40,037 bases of DNA from Pseudomonadota bacterium (GCA_021851875.1 JAJZQI010000009.1:1-40037); one strand, 5' to 3'; numbered from the stretch's first letter, positions 7,315-16,119 are shown. Notes: generated by a model not told the origin, from the letters alone. A program made the numbers and translations.

Positions 7315-8604
7315 ATGGTTCCCCATCTGACAACCGCCCTGACGGGTCCGCTGCAGGATCTGGAAAAACACATTCTCAATTCCATGCCGCAGATCGAGCA
7401 CTGGTTCCGCAGCCAATGGCAGGAACACGCCGCGCCGTTTTACACCTCGGTGGACTTGCGCAATGCAGGCTTCAAGCTCGCGCCGGTGGATACCAATCTG
7501 TTTCCCGGCGGGTTTAATAATCTGAACCCGGATTTCATGCCCCTGTGCGTGCAGGCGACCATGAGCGCGGTGGAGAAGGTCTGTCCGGAAGCGCAGCGTT
7601 TCCTGCTGGTGCCGGAAAACCACACCCGCAACAGCTTCTATTTGCAGAATGTCGCAACGCTGCAATATATCCTGCGGCATGCCGGTCTGGATGTGCTGAT
7701 CGGCTCGCTGATTCCCGATCTGCCAGGCCCGTTGGAATTGCCTTTGCCCAATGGCGGAACCATTACGATCGAGCCGGTAAAGCGCGAAGGCAACCGCCTG
7801 GGGCTGAACGGTTTCGATCCCTGTGCGATTTTGCTCAACAACGATCTTTCCGGCGGGGTGCCGGAGATCCTGCAAAATCTGGAGCAAATGATTGTGCCAC
7901 CCTTGCACGCCGGCTGGGCGACGCGGAAAAAATCGCAGCATTTTGCCTGCTACAAGGAGATCGCCAACGAATTCGCCGATCTGATCGGCATTGATGCCTG
8001 GCTGATCGACCCGTTGTTCGCCCAGTGCGGCGAGATCAATTTCCAGGAGCGGCAGGGCGAGGATTGCCTGGCTTCCAACGTCGATGCGCTGTTGCAAAAA
8101 ATTGGCAGCAAATATCGGGAATACGGCATCAAGGAAGAGCCGTTTGTGATTGTCAAAGCCGACAGCGGGACCTACGGCATGGGTATCATGACGGTGAAGG
8201 ACGCGGCGGAAGTGCGGGGATTGAACCGCAAGCAGCGCAACAAGATGTCGGTAGTGAAGGAAGGCCTGGAAGTCAGCAACGTGATTTTGCAGGAGGGGGT
8301 GTACACCTTCGAGAGCATCAACGAGGCGGTGGCCGAGCCGGTGATCTACATGGTCGACCATTTTGTCGTGGGCGGCTTCTATCGCGTGCACACCGGCCGG
8401 GGGGTGAATGAAAACCTCAATGCGCCGGGCATGCATTTCGTGCCGCTGGCGTTCGAAACCAGCTGCTCTTTGCCCGATACGTGCGCCGCGCCGGATACGC
8501 CGCCCAACCGGTTTTATACCTATGGCGTGGTGGGACGGCTGGCCATGCTGGCGGCGTCGCTCGAGCTGGAGAAGTCGGACCCGGAACGGGAGAAGCTCGC
8601 GTGA
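7315..8604 (+). CDS. gshA: Glutamate-cysteine ligase, Acidithiobacillus/betaproteobacterial type
   Basis: A 429-residue enzyme that joins glutamate and cysteine using ATP, the first step of glutathione synthesis. It belongs to the GshA family described from Acidithiobacillus ferrooxidans (TIGR02049), which is unrelated in sequence to E. coli GshA. The N-terminus MVPHLTTALTGPLQDLE and internal blocks VDTNLFPGGFNNLN, PENHTRNSFYLQNV and VKADSGTYGMGIM fit that family. The ATG at 7315 lies 2 bp after the MITE-like element, so the element supplies the whole upstream region; only a weak TAGG-type ribosome site is seen. It overlaps gshB by 4 bp (GTGA). Confidence 0.93.
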   Translation: MVPHLTTALTGPLQDLEKHILNSMPQIEHWFRSQWQEHAAPFYTSVDLRNAGFKLAPVDTNLFPGGFNNLNPDFMPLCVQATMSAVEKVCPEAQRFLLVPENHTRNSFYLQNVATLQYILRHAGLDVLIGSLIPDLPGPLELPLPNGGTITIEPVKREGNRLGLNGFDPCAILLNNDLSGGVPEILQNLEQMIVPPLHAGWATRKKSQHFACYKEIANEFADLIGIDAWLIDPLFAQCGEINFQERQGEDCLASNVDALLQKIGSKYREYGIKEEPFVIVKADSGTYGMGIMTVKDAAEVRGLNRKQRNKMSVVKEGLEVSNVILQEGVYTFESINEAVAEPVIYMVDHFVVGGFYRVHTGRGVNENLNAPGMHFVPLAFETSCSLPDTCAAPDTPPNRFYTYGVVGRLAMLAASLELEKSDPEREKLA

Positions 8605-9551
8605 ACATCGCCATCATTCTCGATCCGCTGGAACAGATCAAAACGTACAAGGACTCGACTTTCGCCGTGATGCGCGCGGCGACCTGGCGCGGCCACGCGC
8701 TGTTCGTGCTGCGGCAGGAGGACATGTTCTGGCGCGCAGGCAGCGTCATGGCTGCGGCGCGCAGGCTGGATCTGATCGATAACGGCATCGACTGGTACAC
8801 CCTGGGCGATGTCATCGAACAGCCGCTGCAGTCGTTTGATGTGGTGCTGATGCGCAAGGATCCGCCGTTCGACATGGAATATGTCTACAGCACCTATCTG
8901 CTGGAATTGGCCGAGGCGGCCGGGGCGCGGATTTTCAACCGGCCGTCGGCGATCCGCGATTTCAACGAGAAGCTGTCCATCGGCAAGTTCCCCCAATTGG
9001 TGGCGCCCACGCTGGTCACCCGCGACATGGACCGCATCAAGGGGTTCGTCGCCGAGCAGAATGAGGCGGTCGTCAAGCCGCTGGACGGCATGGGTGGGGC
9101 GAGCGTGTTTCGCGTTTCGGCGACCGACTCCAACCGCAATGTGATCATCGAGACCCTCACGCAACTGGGGAGGCGGACGGTTATGGCGCAGCGCTATATT
9201 CCGGAGATTGCGGCGGGCGATAAGCGCATCCTGATCATCAACGGCAAGGTGGTGCCTTATGCTCTGGCGCGCATTCCGCAGGGCGGGGAAAGCCGCGGCA
9301 ACCTGGCCGCCGGCGGCAAAGGCGTGGCGCAGCCGCTGTCAGCACGCGACCGGGAAATTGCCGCAACGGTGGCCGAGGCGGTCAAGCGCGAAGGACTGTT
9401 TCTGGTCGGCCTGGATGTGATCGGCGATTATCTGACGGAGATTAATGTGACCAGCCCCACCGGCATGCAGGAAATTACCCAGCAAACCGGTCTGGACGTG
9501 GCCGAGATGTTTGTGCAGGAATTGGAAAGCGTGCTGTCGGCGACGGCCTGA
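8601..9551 (+). CDS. gshB: Glutathione synthetase
   Basis: A 316-residue ATP-grasp enzyme, the same length as E. coli GshB. It adds glycine to gamma-glutamylcysteine. Markers are NIAIILDPLEQIKTYKDSTF at the N-terminus, MRKDPPFDMEYVY, VVKPLDGMGGASVFR (the ATP-binding loop), MAQRYIPEI and the metal-binding end EINVTSPTGMQEI. The start is a GTG at 8601 that overlaps the gshA stop (GTGA), with GGGAGAAG upstream. The longer open frame that begins at 8481 is out of keeping with the family and would overlap gshA by more than 120 bp. Confidence 0.97.
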   Translation: MNIAIILDPLEQIKTYKDSTFAVMRAATWRGHALFVLRQEDMFWRAGSVMAAARRLDLIDNGIDWYTLGDVIEQPLQSFDVVLMRKDPPFDMEYVYSTYLLELAEAAGARIFNRPSAIRDFNEKLSIGKFPQLVAPTLVTRDMDRIKGFVAEQNEAVVKPLDGMGGASVFRVSATDSNRNVIIETLTQLGRRTVMAQRYIPEIAAGDKRILIINGKVVPYALARIPQGGESRGNLAAGGKGVAQPLSARDREIAATVAEAVKREGLFLVGLDVIGDYLTEINVTSPTGMQEITQQTGLDVAEMFVQELESVLSATA

Positions 9552-9570
9552 TGGAATGGGTGGGGCGTTG

Positions 9571-10671
9571 ATGGGACGGTATGCAGGCTGCATGGCGATG
9601 AACCAGGCGACGAATTTGGCAGTGAACCTGGCAGCGAAGAAATTTCTTGGGCTGGCGGCCCTGCTGGCGCTGGCTATGTTGTTGAATGGCTGCGGCAAAG
9701 CGCCGGTGACACAGCAGCAAAGTTATGTGTTCGGCACCCTGGTGGAGGTCACCATCGCCGGAGAACCGGCGCAGCGGGCCCGGCAGCTGGCGGGAAAAGT
9801 GTTTGCCGAATTCGACCGGCTGCATCATGAGTTCCATGCCTGGCAGCCGGGACCATTGCAGCAGTTGAATGCGGCGCTGGCGGCGGGCAAGCCGTATGCG
9901 GCCGATGCGCAAATGCTGGCGGTGCTGCAGGACGCCCGCCGCTGGGCGGATCGTTCCGGCCAACGCTTCAATCCGGCCATCGGCGGCCTCATCGGTTTGT
10001 GGGGGTTTCACGCCGACGAGTTCGTGCCGCACCTGCCCGACACCGGGCAGATCAATCACTGGGTGCAAGCCCGCCCAACGCTGGATGATCTGGCGTTCGA
10101 CGGCAATACGGTGAGCAGCCGCAACCGCGCAGTGCAGATCGACCTGGGCGGCTACGCCAAGGGCTATGCGCTGGATCGGGCCGCCGCGATACTGCGCGCG
10201 GCCGGGGTAAGGAATGCGCTCATCAACATCGGCGGCAACGTGCTGGCCCTGGGCACCCGCGACGGGGAGCCCTGGCGCGTGGGCATACGCCATCCGCGCG
10301 AAAATGCGCCGATGGCGGTGCTGGCATTGCATGACGGCGAGGCGATCGGCACCTCGGGCGATTACCAGCGCTATTTCGAACAGGGCGGCCAGCGTTATTG
10401 CCATCTGATCGATCCGGCAAACGGCTGGCCGGCCCAGGGGGTGTGGGCGGCAACCGTGCTGGCGGAGCCGGGACCGCAAGCCGGCGTATTGTCCGATGTG
10501 GCCAGCAAGCCGGTGTTTATCGGCGGTGTGGCGGATTTTCCCCGCACGGCGCAGTCCATGGGGGTGACGGCCTTGCTGGTGGACGATAAAGGCGCTGTGC
10601 AGGTGAGCGAATCGCTGTACCGGCGGCTGGAGTGGGTGGTCCGTCCCAAGTCCATAAAAGTTTGGCCGTAA
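9571..10671 (+). CDS. apbE: FAD:protein FMN transferase, lipoprotein
   Basis: A 366-residue ApbE-family protein. ApbE attaches FMN covalently to Thr/Ser of exported or membrane flavoproteins such as Nqr/Rnf subunits, using FAD and Mg. A hydrophobic stretch ends in a lipobox (LLNG-C41), so it should be an outward-facing lipoprotein. Family blocks are FGTLVEVTI, GQRFNPAIGGLIGLWGF, VQIDLGGYAKGYALDRA, LINIGGN, TSGDYQRYF and CHLIDPANGWPA. The usual DALAT metal-site block near the end appears as DVASKPVFIGG. The start is uncertain: ATG 9571 has GGGGCG upstream; 9592 and 9598 are alternatives. It lies 19 bp after gshB, so co-transcription is likely. Confidence 0.9.
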   Translation: MGRYAGCMAMNQATNLAVNLAAKKFLGLAALLALAMLLNGCGKAPVTQQQSYVFGTLVEVTIAGEPAQRARQLAGKVFAEFDRLHHEFHAWQPGPLQQLNAALAAGKPYAADAQMLAVLQDARRWADRSGQRFNPAIGGLIGLWGFHADEFVPHLPDTGQINHWVQARPTLDDLAFDGNTVSSRNRAVQIDLGGYAKGYALDRAAAILRAAGVRNALINIGGNVLALGTRDGEPWRVGIRHPRENAPMAVLALHDGEAIGTSGDYQRYFEQGGQRYCHLIDPANGWPAQGVWAATVLAEPGPQAGVLSDVASKPVFIGGVADFPRTAQSMGVTALLVDDKGAVQVSESLYRRLEWVVRPKSIKVWP

Positions 10672-10737
10672 AGGCGTTTTTTGGCCTAGAATCGCGCTTT
10701 TCTGTCTTTCCGGCTGAGACGGCCGGACGGAGCAAGC

Positions 10738-11154
10738 ATGATAGGTGTGTTGATTATCGCCCACGGGGATTTGGGCGATGGATTGCTGCATAGCGCGGCG
10801 CATGTCATGGGCAAAATGCCGGAGCAGTTTGCCTGTATGGCGGTGAGCGCCCAGGACGATCCGCTCGCCGTCGAGCAGCGTGGCCGCACATTGCTGGAGC
10901 AGCTCGACAGCGGCGATGGCGTGCTGATTTTTACCGATATTTTTGGCGCTACGCCGAGCAATGTGGCGGGCCGTCTGATCATGCCGGGACGCGTGGCGGC
11001 GATTGCCGGCGTGAGTCTGCCGATGCTGGTGCGCGCGCTGACCTACCGCAGCCAGTCCTTGCGCGTTGTCATGGACAAGGCGGTCAGCGGCGGGCACGAA
11101 GGAATTGTTTTAATGGAACACGATTATGTTGCAGCACGAAGCGCAAATCATTAA
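10738..11154 (+). CDS. PTS EIIA component, mannose family
   Basis: A 138-residue single-domain EIIA of the mannose family. H9 in GVLIIAHGDLGDGLL is the phosphorylated residue, and GVLIFTDIFGATPSN is the conserved core. It receives phosphate from HPr. No EIIB, EIIC or EIID gene is present, so it is likely regulatory rather than a sugar transporter part, as in many beta- and alphaproteobacteria. CGGAG lies before the ATG, and a TAGAAT at 10687-10692 could be a -10. Its 3' end overlaps ptsH by 29 bp. Confidence 0.93.
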   Translation: MIGVLIIAHGDLGDGLLHSAAHVMGKMPEQFACMAVSAQDDPLAVEQRGRTLLEQLDSGDGVLIFTDIFGATPSNVAGRLIMPGRVAAIAGVSLPMLVRALTYRSQSLRVVMDKAVSGGHEGIVLMEHDYVAARSANH

Positions 11155-11395
11155 CAAGTTGGGGCTGCATGCCCGTGCCTCGGCTAAATTGACGCAAGTC
11201 GCCAGCGGTTTCGCCAGCGAGGTGTGGCTGTCGCGCAACGGTAAGCGCGTCAATGCAAAAAGCATCATGGGCGTCATGATGTTGGCGGCGGCCAAGGGCA
11301 GTACCGTGCAAATCCAGACTGACGGGTCGGATGAAACGCAAGCCATGCAGGCGCTGCTGGACCTGATCAACGATAAGTTCGGCGAAGGCGAATGA
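11126..11395 (+). CDS. ptsH: Phosphocarrier protein HPr
   Basis: An 89-residue HPr. H15 in NKLGLHARASAKL is the phospho-carrier residue. S46 in NAKSIMGVMMLAAAKGS is the position that HPr kinase/phosphatase modifies in organisms that have it; that kinase gene is not in view. It shuttles phosphate from EI to the EIIA encoded just upstream. It starts inside the EIIA gene and overlaps ptsI by 4 bp (ATGA), giving a tightly coupled three-gene unit. Confidence 0.97.
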   Translation: MLQHEAQIINKLGLHARASAKLTQVASGFASEVWLSRNGKRVNAKSIMGVMMLAAAKGSTVQIQTDGSDETQAMQALLDLINDKFGEGE

Positions 11396-13122
11396 GTTTC
11401 ACGCTGCATGGCATAGGCGTTTCCGGCGGCGTGGCGATCGGCCGCTCCCGCCTGGTATCGCACGCCCTGCTGGAAGTGCCGCACTACGTGCTGCCAAAAA
11501 AACATGTGCCGGAAGAGGTGGCGCGTTTCGAGGCGGCGATTGCCGCTACCCGCGCGGACATGGACGTGCTGCGCGGACAGATTCCGGCCAGTGCGCCGGC
11601 CGAATTCGCGGCTTTTCTGTCCATGCACCAGATGATACTGGACGACACCACGCTGTCGGAAGCGCCCCGCCATTTGATCGAGGAGCAGCAGTGCAACGCC
11701 GAGTGGGCGCTCAAGCTGCAGCTGGACTCCGTGCTGGCCGAATTCGACAAGATAGACGACGCCTATATCCGCGAACGCAAGGCCGATGTGGTGCAGGTGG
11801 TGGAGCGGGTGCTGAAATTCCTGCTGGGCCATCCTTCGCAACTGTCATTGCCCGGCATGGGCGACCAGCAGGAAATTCTGGTGGCGCACGATTTGTCGCC
11901 GGCCGACATGCTGGCATTCAAGCAGCACACCTTTGCCGCGTTCATTACCGATGTCGGCGGCGCGACCTCCCATACGGCCATTATTGCCCGGAGCCTGAAC
12001 CTGCCATCCGTCCTGGCGCTGCACTCCGCTCGCCAGCTGGTGCGCGACGGCGAGATGCTGATCGTGGACGGCGAGCAGGGTGTCGTGATCGTCAATCCCG
12101 GCGAGGCGGTGCTGGCGGAGTACCGGCTGCGGCAAGACCAGTATGCCCTGGAACGGCAGAAGCTGCGCCGACTGATTTCGACGCCGGCCGCGACGCTGGA
12201 TGAAGTGTCCGTCGAGCTGCACGCCAATATCGAATTGCCGCAGGACGTGCAGCAAGCCCTGGCTAACGGCGCCACGGGGGTCGGGCTGTTCCGCAGCGAA
12301 TTCCTGTTTATGAACCGTTCCGATCTGCCGTCGGAAGACGAGCAGTTTGAAGCCTATCGCGAAGTGGCCGTGGCGATGGGGGCTTTGCCGGTGACGATCC
12401 GCACCTTGGATCTGGGCGCCGACAAACCGCTCAACGGCGTGACGCGCGAAAGTCTGAATCCGGCGCTCGGCTTGCGCGCCATCCGTCTGTGCCTGGCCGA
12501 GCCGAGCATGTTCCGTGCTCAATTGCGGGCGATTCTGCGGGCCAGTTATTACGGCAATGTGCGCATGATGATTCCCATGTTGTCCAATATGCAGGAGTTG
12601 CGCCAGACGCTGAATTTGATTGAGCGGGCCAAGGAATCGCTGGTGGAGGACGGTCATCCGTTCAACCCGACGATGCCGATAGGCGGCATGATCGAAGTGC
12701 CGGCGGCTGCGCTGATGGCGGAAATGTTCGCCCGCGAACTGGATTTTCTCTCCATCGGCACCAACGATCTGATCCAGTACACGCTTGCCATCGATCGTGC
12801 CGACGATGCCGTGGCGCATTTGTATGATCCGCTGCACCCGGCGGTGCTGGAGTTGATCGGACATACGATCCGTGTGGCCGATAAGGCGGGCGTGTCGGTA
12901 TCCGTCTGCGGTGAAATGGCGGGCGACCCCCACTTGTCGCGCTTGCTGCTGGGCCTGGGGCTGCGTAATTTCTCCATGCATCCGGCGCAGCTGCTGGCGG
13001 TCAAGCAGCAGGTACTGCAGTCCAGTCTGGTTTCCGTGGCGATGCAGACAAAAAAAATTCTCAGCGGCAATGAGAGCGAGCGCATTCATTTGCTGTTAGG
13101 TAGAATGAATCAGGCCGGTTAG
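11392..13122 (+). CDS. ptsI: PTS enzyme I (phosphoenolpyruvate-protein phosphotransferase)
   Basis: A 576-residue EI, the standard length. It autophosphorylates from PEP and passes phosphate to HPr. H194 in DVGGATSHTAIIARSLNLP is the active histidine. LFRSEFLFMNR, FLSIGTNDLIQYTLAIDRAD and VSVCGEMAGDP form the PEP-binding barrel, including the catalytic Cys. It closes the EIIA-HPr-EI unit. With no permease genes nearby, the phosphorylation state of the EIIA is the probable output. Confidence 0.98.
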   Translation: MSFTLHGIGVSGGVAIGRSRLVSHALLEVPHYVLPKKHVPEEVARFEAAIAATRADMDVLRGQIPASAPAEFAAFLSMHQMILDDTTLSEAPRHLIEEQQCNAEWALKLQLDSVLAEFDKIDDAYIRERKADVVQVVERVLKFLLGHPSQLSLPGMGDQQEILVAHDLSPADMLAFKQHTFAAFITDVGGATSHTAIIARSLNLPSVLALHSARQLVRDGEMLIVDGEQGVVIVNPGEAVLAEYRLRQDQYALERQKLRRLISTPAATLDEVSVELHANIELPQDVQQALANGATGVGLFRSEFLFMNRSDLPSEDEQFEAYREVAVAMGALPVTIRTLDLGADKPLNGVTRESLNPALGLRAIRLCLAEPSMFRAQLRAILRASYYGNVRMMIPMLSNMQELRQTLNLIERAKESLVEDGHPFNPTMPIGGMIEVPAAALMAEMFARELDFLSIGTNDLIQYTLAIDRADDAVAHLYDPLHPAVLELIGHTIRVADKAGVSVSVCGEMAGDPHLSRLLLGLGLRNFSMHPAQLLAVKQQVLQSSLVSVAMQTKKILSGNESERIHLLLGRMNQAG

Positions 13123-13170
13123 GGCAAATGAAATGCTTCTACCCGTCACACTAAATTCTTGCCTGCATTG

Positions 13171-13176
13171 TATAAT
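13171..13176 (+). promoter_or_regulatory. Candidate -10 element for the diguanylate cyclase gene
   Basis: A perfect TATAAT lies 33 bp before the ATG at 13209. No good -35 sequence is found at the proper distance, so another sigma factor or an activator may be needed. Confidence 0.35.
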
Positions 13177-13208
13177 TCCACCGCTGATTGAATTTTAGAG
13201 GTTCGGCT

Positions 13209-14153
13209 ATGTCCGCCAATGTTGCCGATCTGGCACGCAAGACACTTATTCATCTGAATGAGCTGGGGCTGCCCCCCACGCCGTCCAATTACATCCGCTA
13301 TTTTTACGAGCTGGCCGGTACTACGGATGCCGTATTCGGCAATCTGGGCAATCTGGGTGATCTGGAAAAAGGCGGCGAATGCGTCAATATCCTGTTTGCG
13401 CTTAAAGGCTTGCTTGATTCCGTCGTGCAGCGGACCACGGAGCTGCATAGCGATCTGGGAGAGCGCAACAGCGATCTGAAAAAGACGGTTACCGATCTCA
13501 CCAGCGCCAGGGAAAAATCGGAAATCCTGCGGCTGTTGCAGGAAGTGGTGGGGAAAGCCGAAAGCATTCACACGTCGGTCGACGGCGCAACGCGCGACCT
13601 GATCGCCACCAAGCGCACTCTGGAACGCATGCGCAGCGAACTGAAAGAGGCGCGCAAGGCGCTGAATGAAGACTCCCTCACCGGGGCGCAAAACCGCCGG
13701 GCAATGGATATCGTGCTGAACAAGGAGGTGGCGCGTGCCATGCGCTACCACCGGCCGCTCTCCGCCATCATGCTCGATATCGATCATTTCAAGCGGGTCA
13801 ATGACACATACGGTCACGATGCCGGTGACAGGCTGCTGATGCATGTGACCATACTGGCACGCTCGGTATTGCGCGAGTCGGATGTGTTCATCCGTTACGG
13901 CGGCGAAGAATTTCTCCTCTTGCTGCCGGATTCGGAGCTGGGCGGGGCGGCGCACGTGGCCGACCGCTTGCGCGAGCTGCTGCAGGAGAGTCCGCTGCAG
14001 ACGGACAATGGCAGGATCGACGTGAATTTCAGTGCCGGCGTGGCGCAGCTGCTGGATGGCGAAAACGGCCACTCGCTGGTGCTGCGTACCGACAAGGCGA
14101 TGTACGAAGCCAAGCAGGCGGGGCGAGGCTGCACCCGCGCGGCACAGCAGTAA
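13209..14153 (+). CDS. Diguanylate cyclase with N-terminal helical sensor region
   Basis: A 314-residue cytoplasmic protein. Residues 1-40 (LPPTPSNYIRYFYELAG) resemble the N-terminal module seen in several soluble diguanylate cyclases. Residues 70-150 are a long coiled coil. The GGDEF domain starts at about 154 (DSLTGAQNRRA), with the substrate-binding LDIDHFKRVNDTYGHDAGD and the active site GGEEF at 231-235. An RESD inhibitory site (222-225) lies exactly five residues upstream, so product inhibition by c-di-GMP is expected. The start with AGAGG upstream was preferred to a TTG at 13188. It is convergent with the HDOD gene, 1 bp apart. Confidence 0.93.
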   Translation: MSANVADLARKTLIHLNELGLPPTPSNYIRYFYELAGTTDAVFGNLGNLGDLEKGGECVNILFALKGLLDSVVQRTTELHSDLGERNSDLKKTVTDLTSAREKSEILRLLQEVVGKAESIHTSVDGATRDLIATKRTLERMRSELKEARKALNEDSLTGAQNRRAMDIVLNKEVARAMRYHRPLSAIMLDIDHFKRVNDTYGHDAGDRLLMHVTILARSVLRESDVFIRYGGEEFLLLLPDSELGGAAHVADRLRELLQESPLQTDNGRIDVNFSAGVAQLLDGENGHSLVLRTDKAMYEAKQAGRGCTRAAQQ

Positions 14154-14154
14154 G

Positions 14155-15066
14155 CTATTTTTGCCGGGGAGAACTTTCCCTGTCCCCAGCGGTTTCCACC
14201 AATTTGGCCGCTACCGGCCGAACACCGTACAGCGGCCATTCCTCTGCGGCCAGCAGCGCCGTATCGCGCATATGGCGCCAGATTTCATCAACTGAAAGAT
14301 GCAGTATGTCCGCCATGGCTGCAAGGTCGTGCTCGACGCCGGGGTCTTGCCAGCTGTAAGAAGCGTGTCTGGCCAGGTCGACGGACATGACGGTGCAGGC
14401 CGTGCGGCTGTTGTCGGGTTTGGCTTCGTTCATCAGCGTCTGCAGGATCTGCGGCAGCCTCCATTCGGTGATCAATAGATGCTGCAGCTGGTTGATGTTG
14501 AAGCCCAGCAGCCGTTGCTGGGCTTCCGCGCTACGCATGCCGGGATGCGCGCGCAGCAGGTCCGATACGGCAATCATGTGTTCTGGCGCAAAGCACCACA
14601 GCAGAATCTCGGCGATGTCATGCAGCAGCGCCGCCAGCATGACTTCCTCGCTGTCGGTGTCATGCCGTAATTCCGCCAGACGGTGGGCATACAGCGCCGC
14701 CAGCCGGGCGCGGCTGATCACCGCGCGACAACGCTGCAGCGCTTCCGGTTGAGTCGCAAGCAGGGAATCGATGGTTCTCTGGCCGGAAAAATGCCGGAAA
14801 AATGGGCCCATTCCGAGCATCAGCAGGGCTTGCCCAATGGTGGTGATATCATGGTTGCGCAACCTGCCCTGATGATTTTGCAAATACATGATGACTTGCA
14901 GGGCCATGAGCGGGTCGCGCAAAATGATCTGCGAAAGATGGCGGGCCGAAAGGGTGTCCATCTTGCCTGCCAACTCCTGCAGCGCTGCCGGGGTGTAGGT
15001 CAGCACGGGCAGCTGAATGCTGCCGAGGTAGCGTTGCCAGCCATGAAGATCGCGGGAAGGAGTCAT
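14155..15066 (-). CDS. HDOD domain signalling protein
   Basis: A 303-residue single-domain HDOD protein. Markers are IQLPVLTYTPAALQELAG at the start, LSQIILRDPLMALQVIMYLQ (the characteristic helix pair), ITTIGQALLMLGM, and AALLHDIAEILLWCFAPE, which keeps an HD pair. Most HDOD proteins lack catalysis and act as scaffolds in c-di-GMP, chemotaxis or type IV pilus control. It is divergent from the fructosamine-kinase-like gene: the start codons are 3 bp apart, so each gene's upstream signals lie inside the other. The region before its ATG holds no clear Shine-Dalgarno sequence. Confidence 0.88.
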   Translation of the reverse strand: MTPSRDLHGWQRYLGSIQLPVLTYTPAALQELAGKMDTLSARHLSQIILRDPLMALQVIMYLQNHQGRLRNHDITTIGQALLMLGMGPFFRHFSGQRTIDSLLATQPEALQRCRAVISRARLAALYAHRLAELRHDTDSEEVMLAALLHDIAEILLWCFAPEHMIAVSDLLRAHPGMRSAEAQQRLLGFNINQLQHLLITEWRLPQILQTLMNEAKPDNSRTACTVMSVDLARHASYSWQDPGVEHDLAAMADILHLSVDEIWRHMRDTALLAAEEWPLYGVRPVAAKLVETAGDRESSPRQK

Positions 15067-15069
15067 GCA

Positions 15070-15981
15070 TTGAGGATAGATGCAAACGTGCAGCTTGCCA
15101 ACTGGCGGGAACAGGTCCAGGCGGCCGTGGCGGCGGCAACTGGCAGGCCCTTTGTCATCCAGGGGCAGCTGCCGCAGGCGGGCGGGTCGATCAACCGCAG
15201 CCTGCGGCTTGCCGGACAGAACGGCACAGACTATTTCCTCAAACTGAATTCGCCCGCCAAAGCCGATCTATTTACGGCCGAGCAGGCCGGCTTGGAGGCG
15301 CTGCAACAGGCGAATTGCGTGCGGGTGCCGCAGGTGATTGCCCAGGGGGTGGCACGCGATGCGGCCTGGCTGTTGCTGGAATTCCTGCCGCTCGATGCGT
15401 TGGACGGGCGGGTCGCTGCGCGACTGGGTGAGCAATTGGCGGCACAGCATCGCTGCTCGTCCGGCCGTTTCGGCTTCGCTGGCGACAATGTGATTGGGGC
15501 GACGCCGCAACCCAATGACTGGAGCTCGAGTTGGATCGATTTCTGGCGCGAGCAGCGCCTGGGGTTCCAGTTGCGGCTGGCTGCCCGTAACGGTGCGGCA
15601 AAAGGTTTGTTGCAGGATGGCGAGCGCTTACAGGCTGAGCTGGCGGCCTTTTTCGCCGCTTACCGGCCTGCCGCGTCGCTGTTGCACGGCGATTTGTGGT
15701 CGGGTAATGCGGCGGCCTGCGACGGCGGGCCGGTCATCTATGATCCGGCAGTGTATTATGGGGATCGCGAGGCCGATCTGGCCATGACCGAATTATTCGG
15801 CGGATTTTCCCCTGCCTTTTATGCCGCCTACCGCGCGGCTTGGCCGCTTGATCCCGGTTATGCGGTACGCCGCAGTTTGTATAATTTGTATCATATGCTC
15901 AACCACTTCAACCTGTTCGGCGGCAGCTACGCCGCTCAAGCGCACAATCTGATGCAGCAGCTGCTGGCGGAAATCCGCTGA
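15070..15981 (+). CDS. Fructosamine kinase family protein (FN3K-like)
   Basis: A protein of about 303 residues with an aminoglycoside/choline-kinase-like fold. Markers are LPQAGGSINRSLRL (nucleotide loop), YFLKLN with the ATP-binding Lys, LLLEFLPL (hinge), LLHGDLWSGNAA (catalytic HGDLWxGN) and VIYDPAVYYGDREADLAM (metal DPA-YGDRE), all typical of the FN3K/YniA family. Such kinases phosphorylate ketosamines on glycated proteins and so lead to deglycation. The start is probably TTG at 15070, because AAGGAG sits at 15057-15062; an in-frame ATG at 15043 lies before that site and inside the HDOD gene. Confidence 0.9.
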   Translation: MRIDANVQLANWREQVQAAVAAATGRPFVIQGQLPQAGGSINRSLRLAGQNGTDYFLKLNSPAKADLFTAEQAGLEALQQANCVRVPQVIAQGVARDAAWLLLEFLPLDALDGRVAARLGEQLAAQHRCSSGRFGFAGDNVIGATPQPNDWSSSWIDFWREQRLGFQLRLAARNGAAKGLLQDGERLQAELAAFFAAYRPAASLLHGDLWSGNAAACDGGPVIYDPAVYYGDREADLAMTELFGGFSPAFYAAYRAAWPLDPGYAVRRSLYNLYHMLNHFNLFGGSYAAQAHNLMQQLLAEIR

Positions 15982-16053
15982 GCCTTGAAGTAGCCAAATC
16001 GCAGCAGGGCGGCTATAGTTGCAAGGGAAGTCGCCTGCGGAAATTAAAGATAA

Positions 16054-16119
16054 AGGAAGCCCTGGACACGTCCACTGCAGCGAGTCGGGCAGGGCAGTGA
16101 GAGATGTTCAGGGCTTCCT
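16054..16119 (+). promoter_or_regulatory. Long hairpin in the leader of the receiver gene
   Basis: Arms 16054-16068 and 16105-16119 pair at 14 of 15 positions (core GGAAGCCCTG / CAGGGCTTCC). An inner 6-bp stem pairs 16073-16078 with 16094-16099. The structure ends 19 nt before the ATG of the receiver gene, just upstream of its AAGGAAGAGAG ribosome site. No T run follows, so a classic terminator is unlikely. It may be a control or stabilising RNA structure for the receiver/GGDEF operon. Confidence 0.5.

Noticed and set aside
8481-8600. 40-residue N-terminal extension of GshB
   Set aside because: It lies inside gshA; the GTG at 8601 gives the normal 316-residue enzyme with a good ribosome site.
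16054-16119. c-di-GMP (GEMM) riboswitch before the receiver/GGDEF operon
   Set aside because: The sequence lacks the conserved GEMM core and tetraloop-receptor features; it is one long hairpin.
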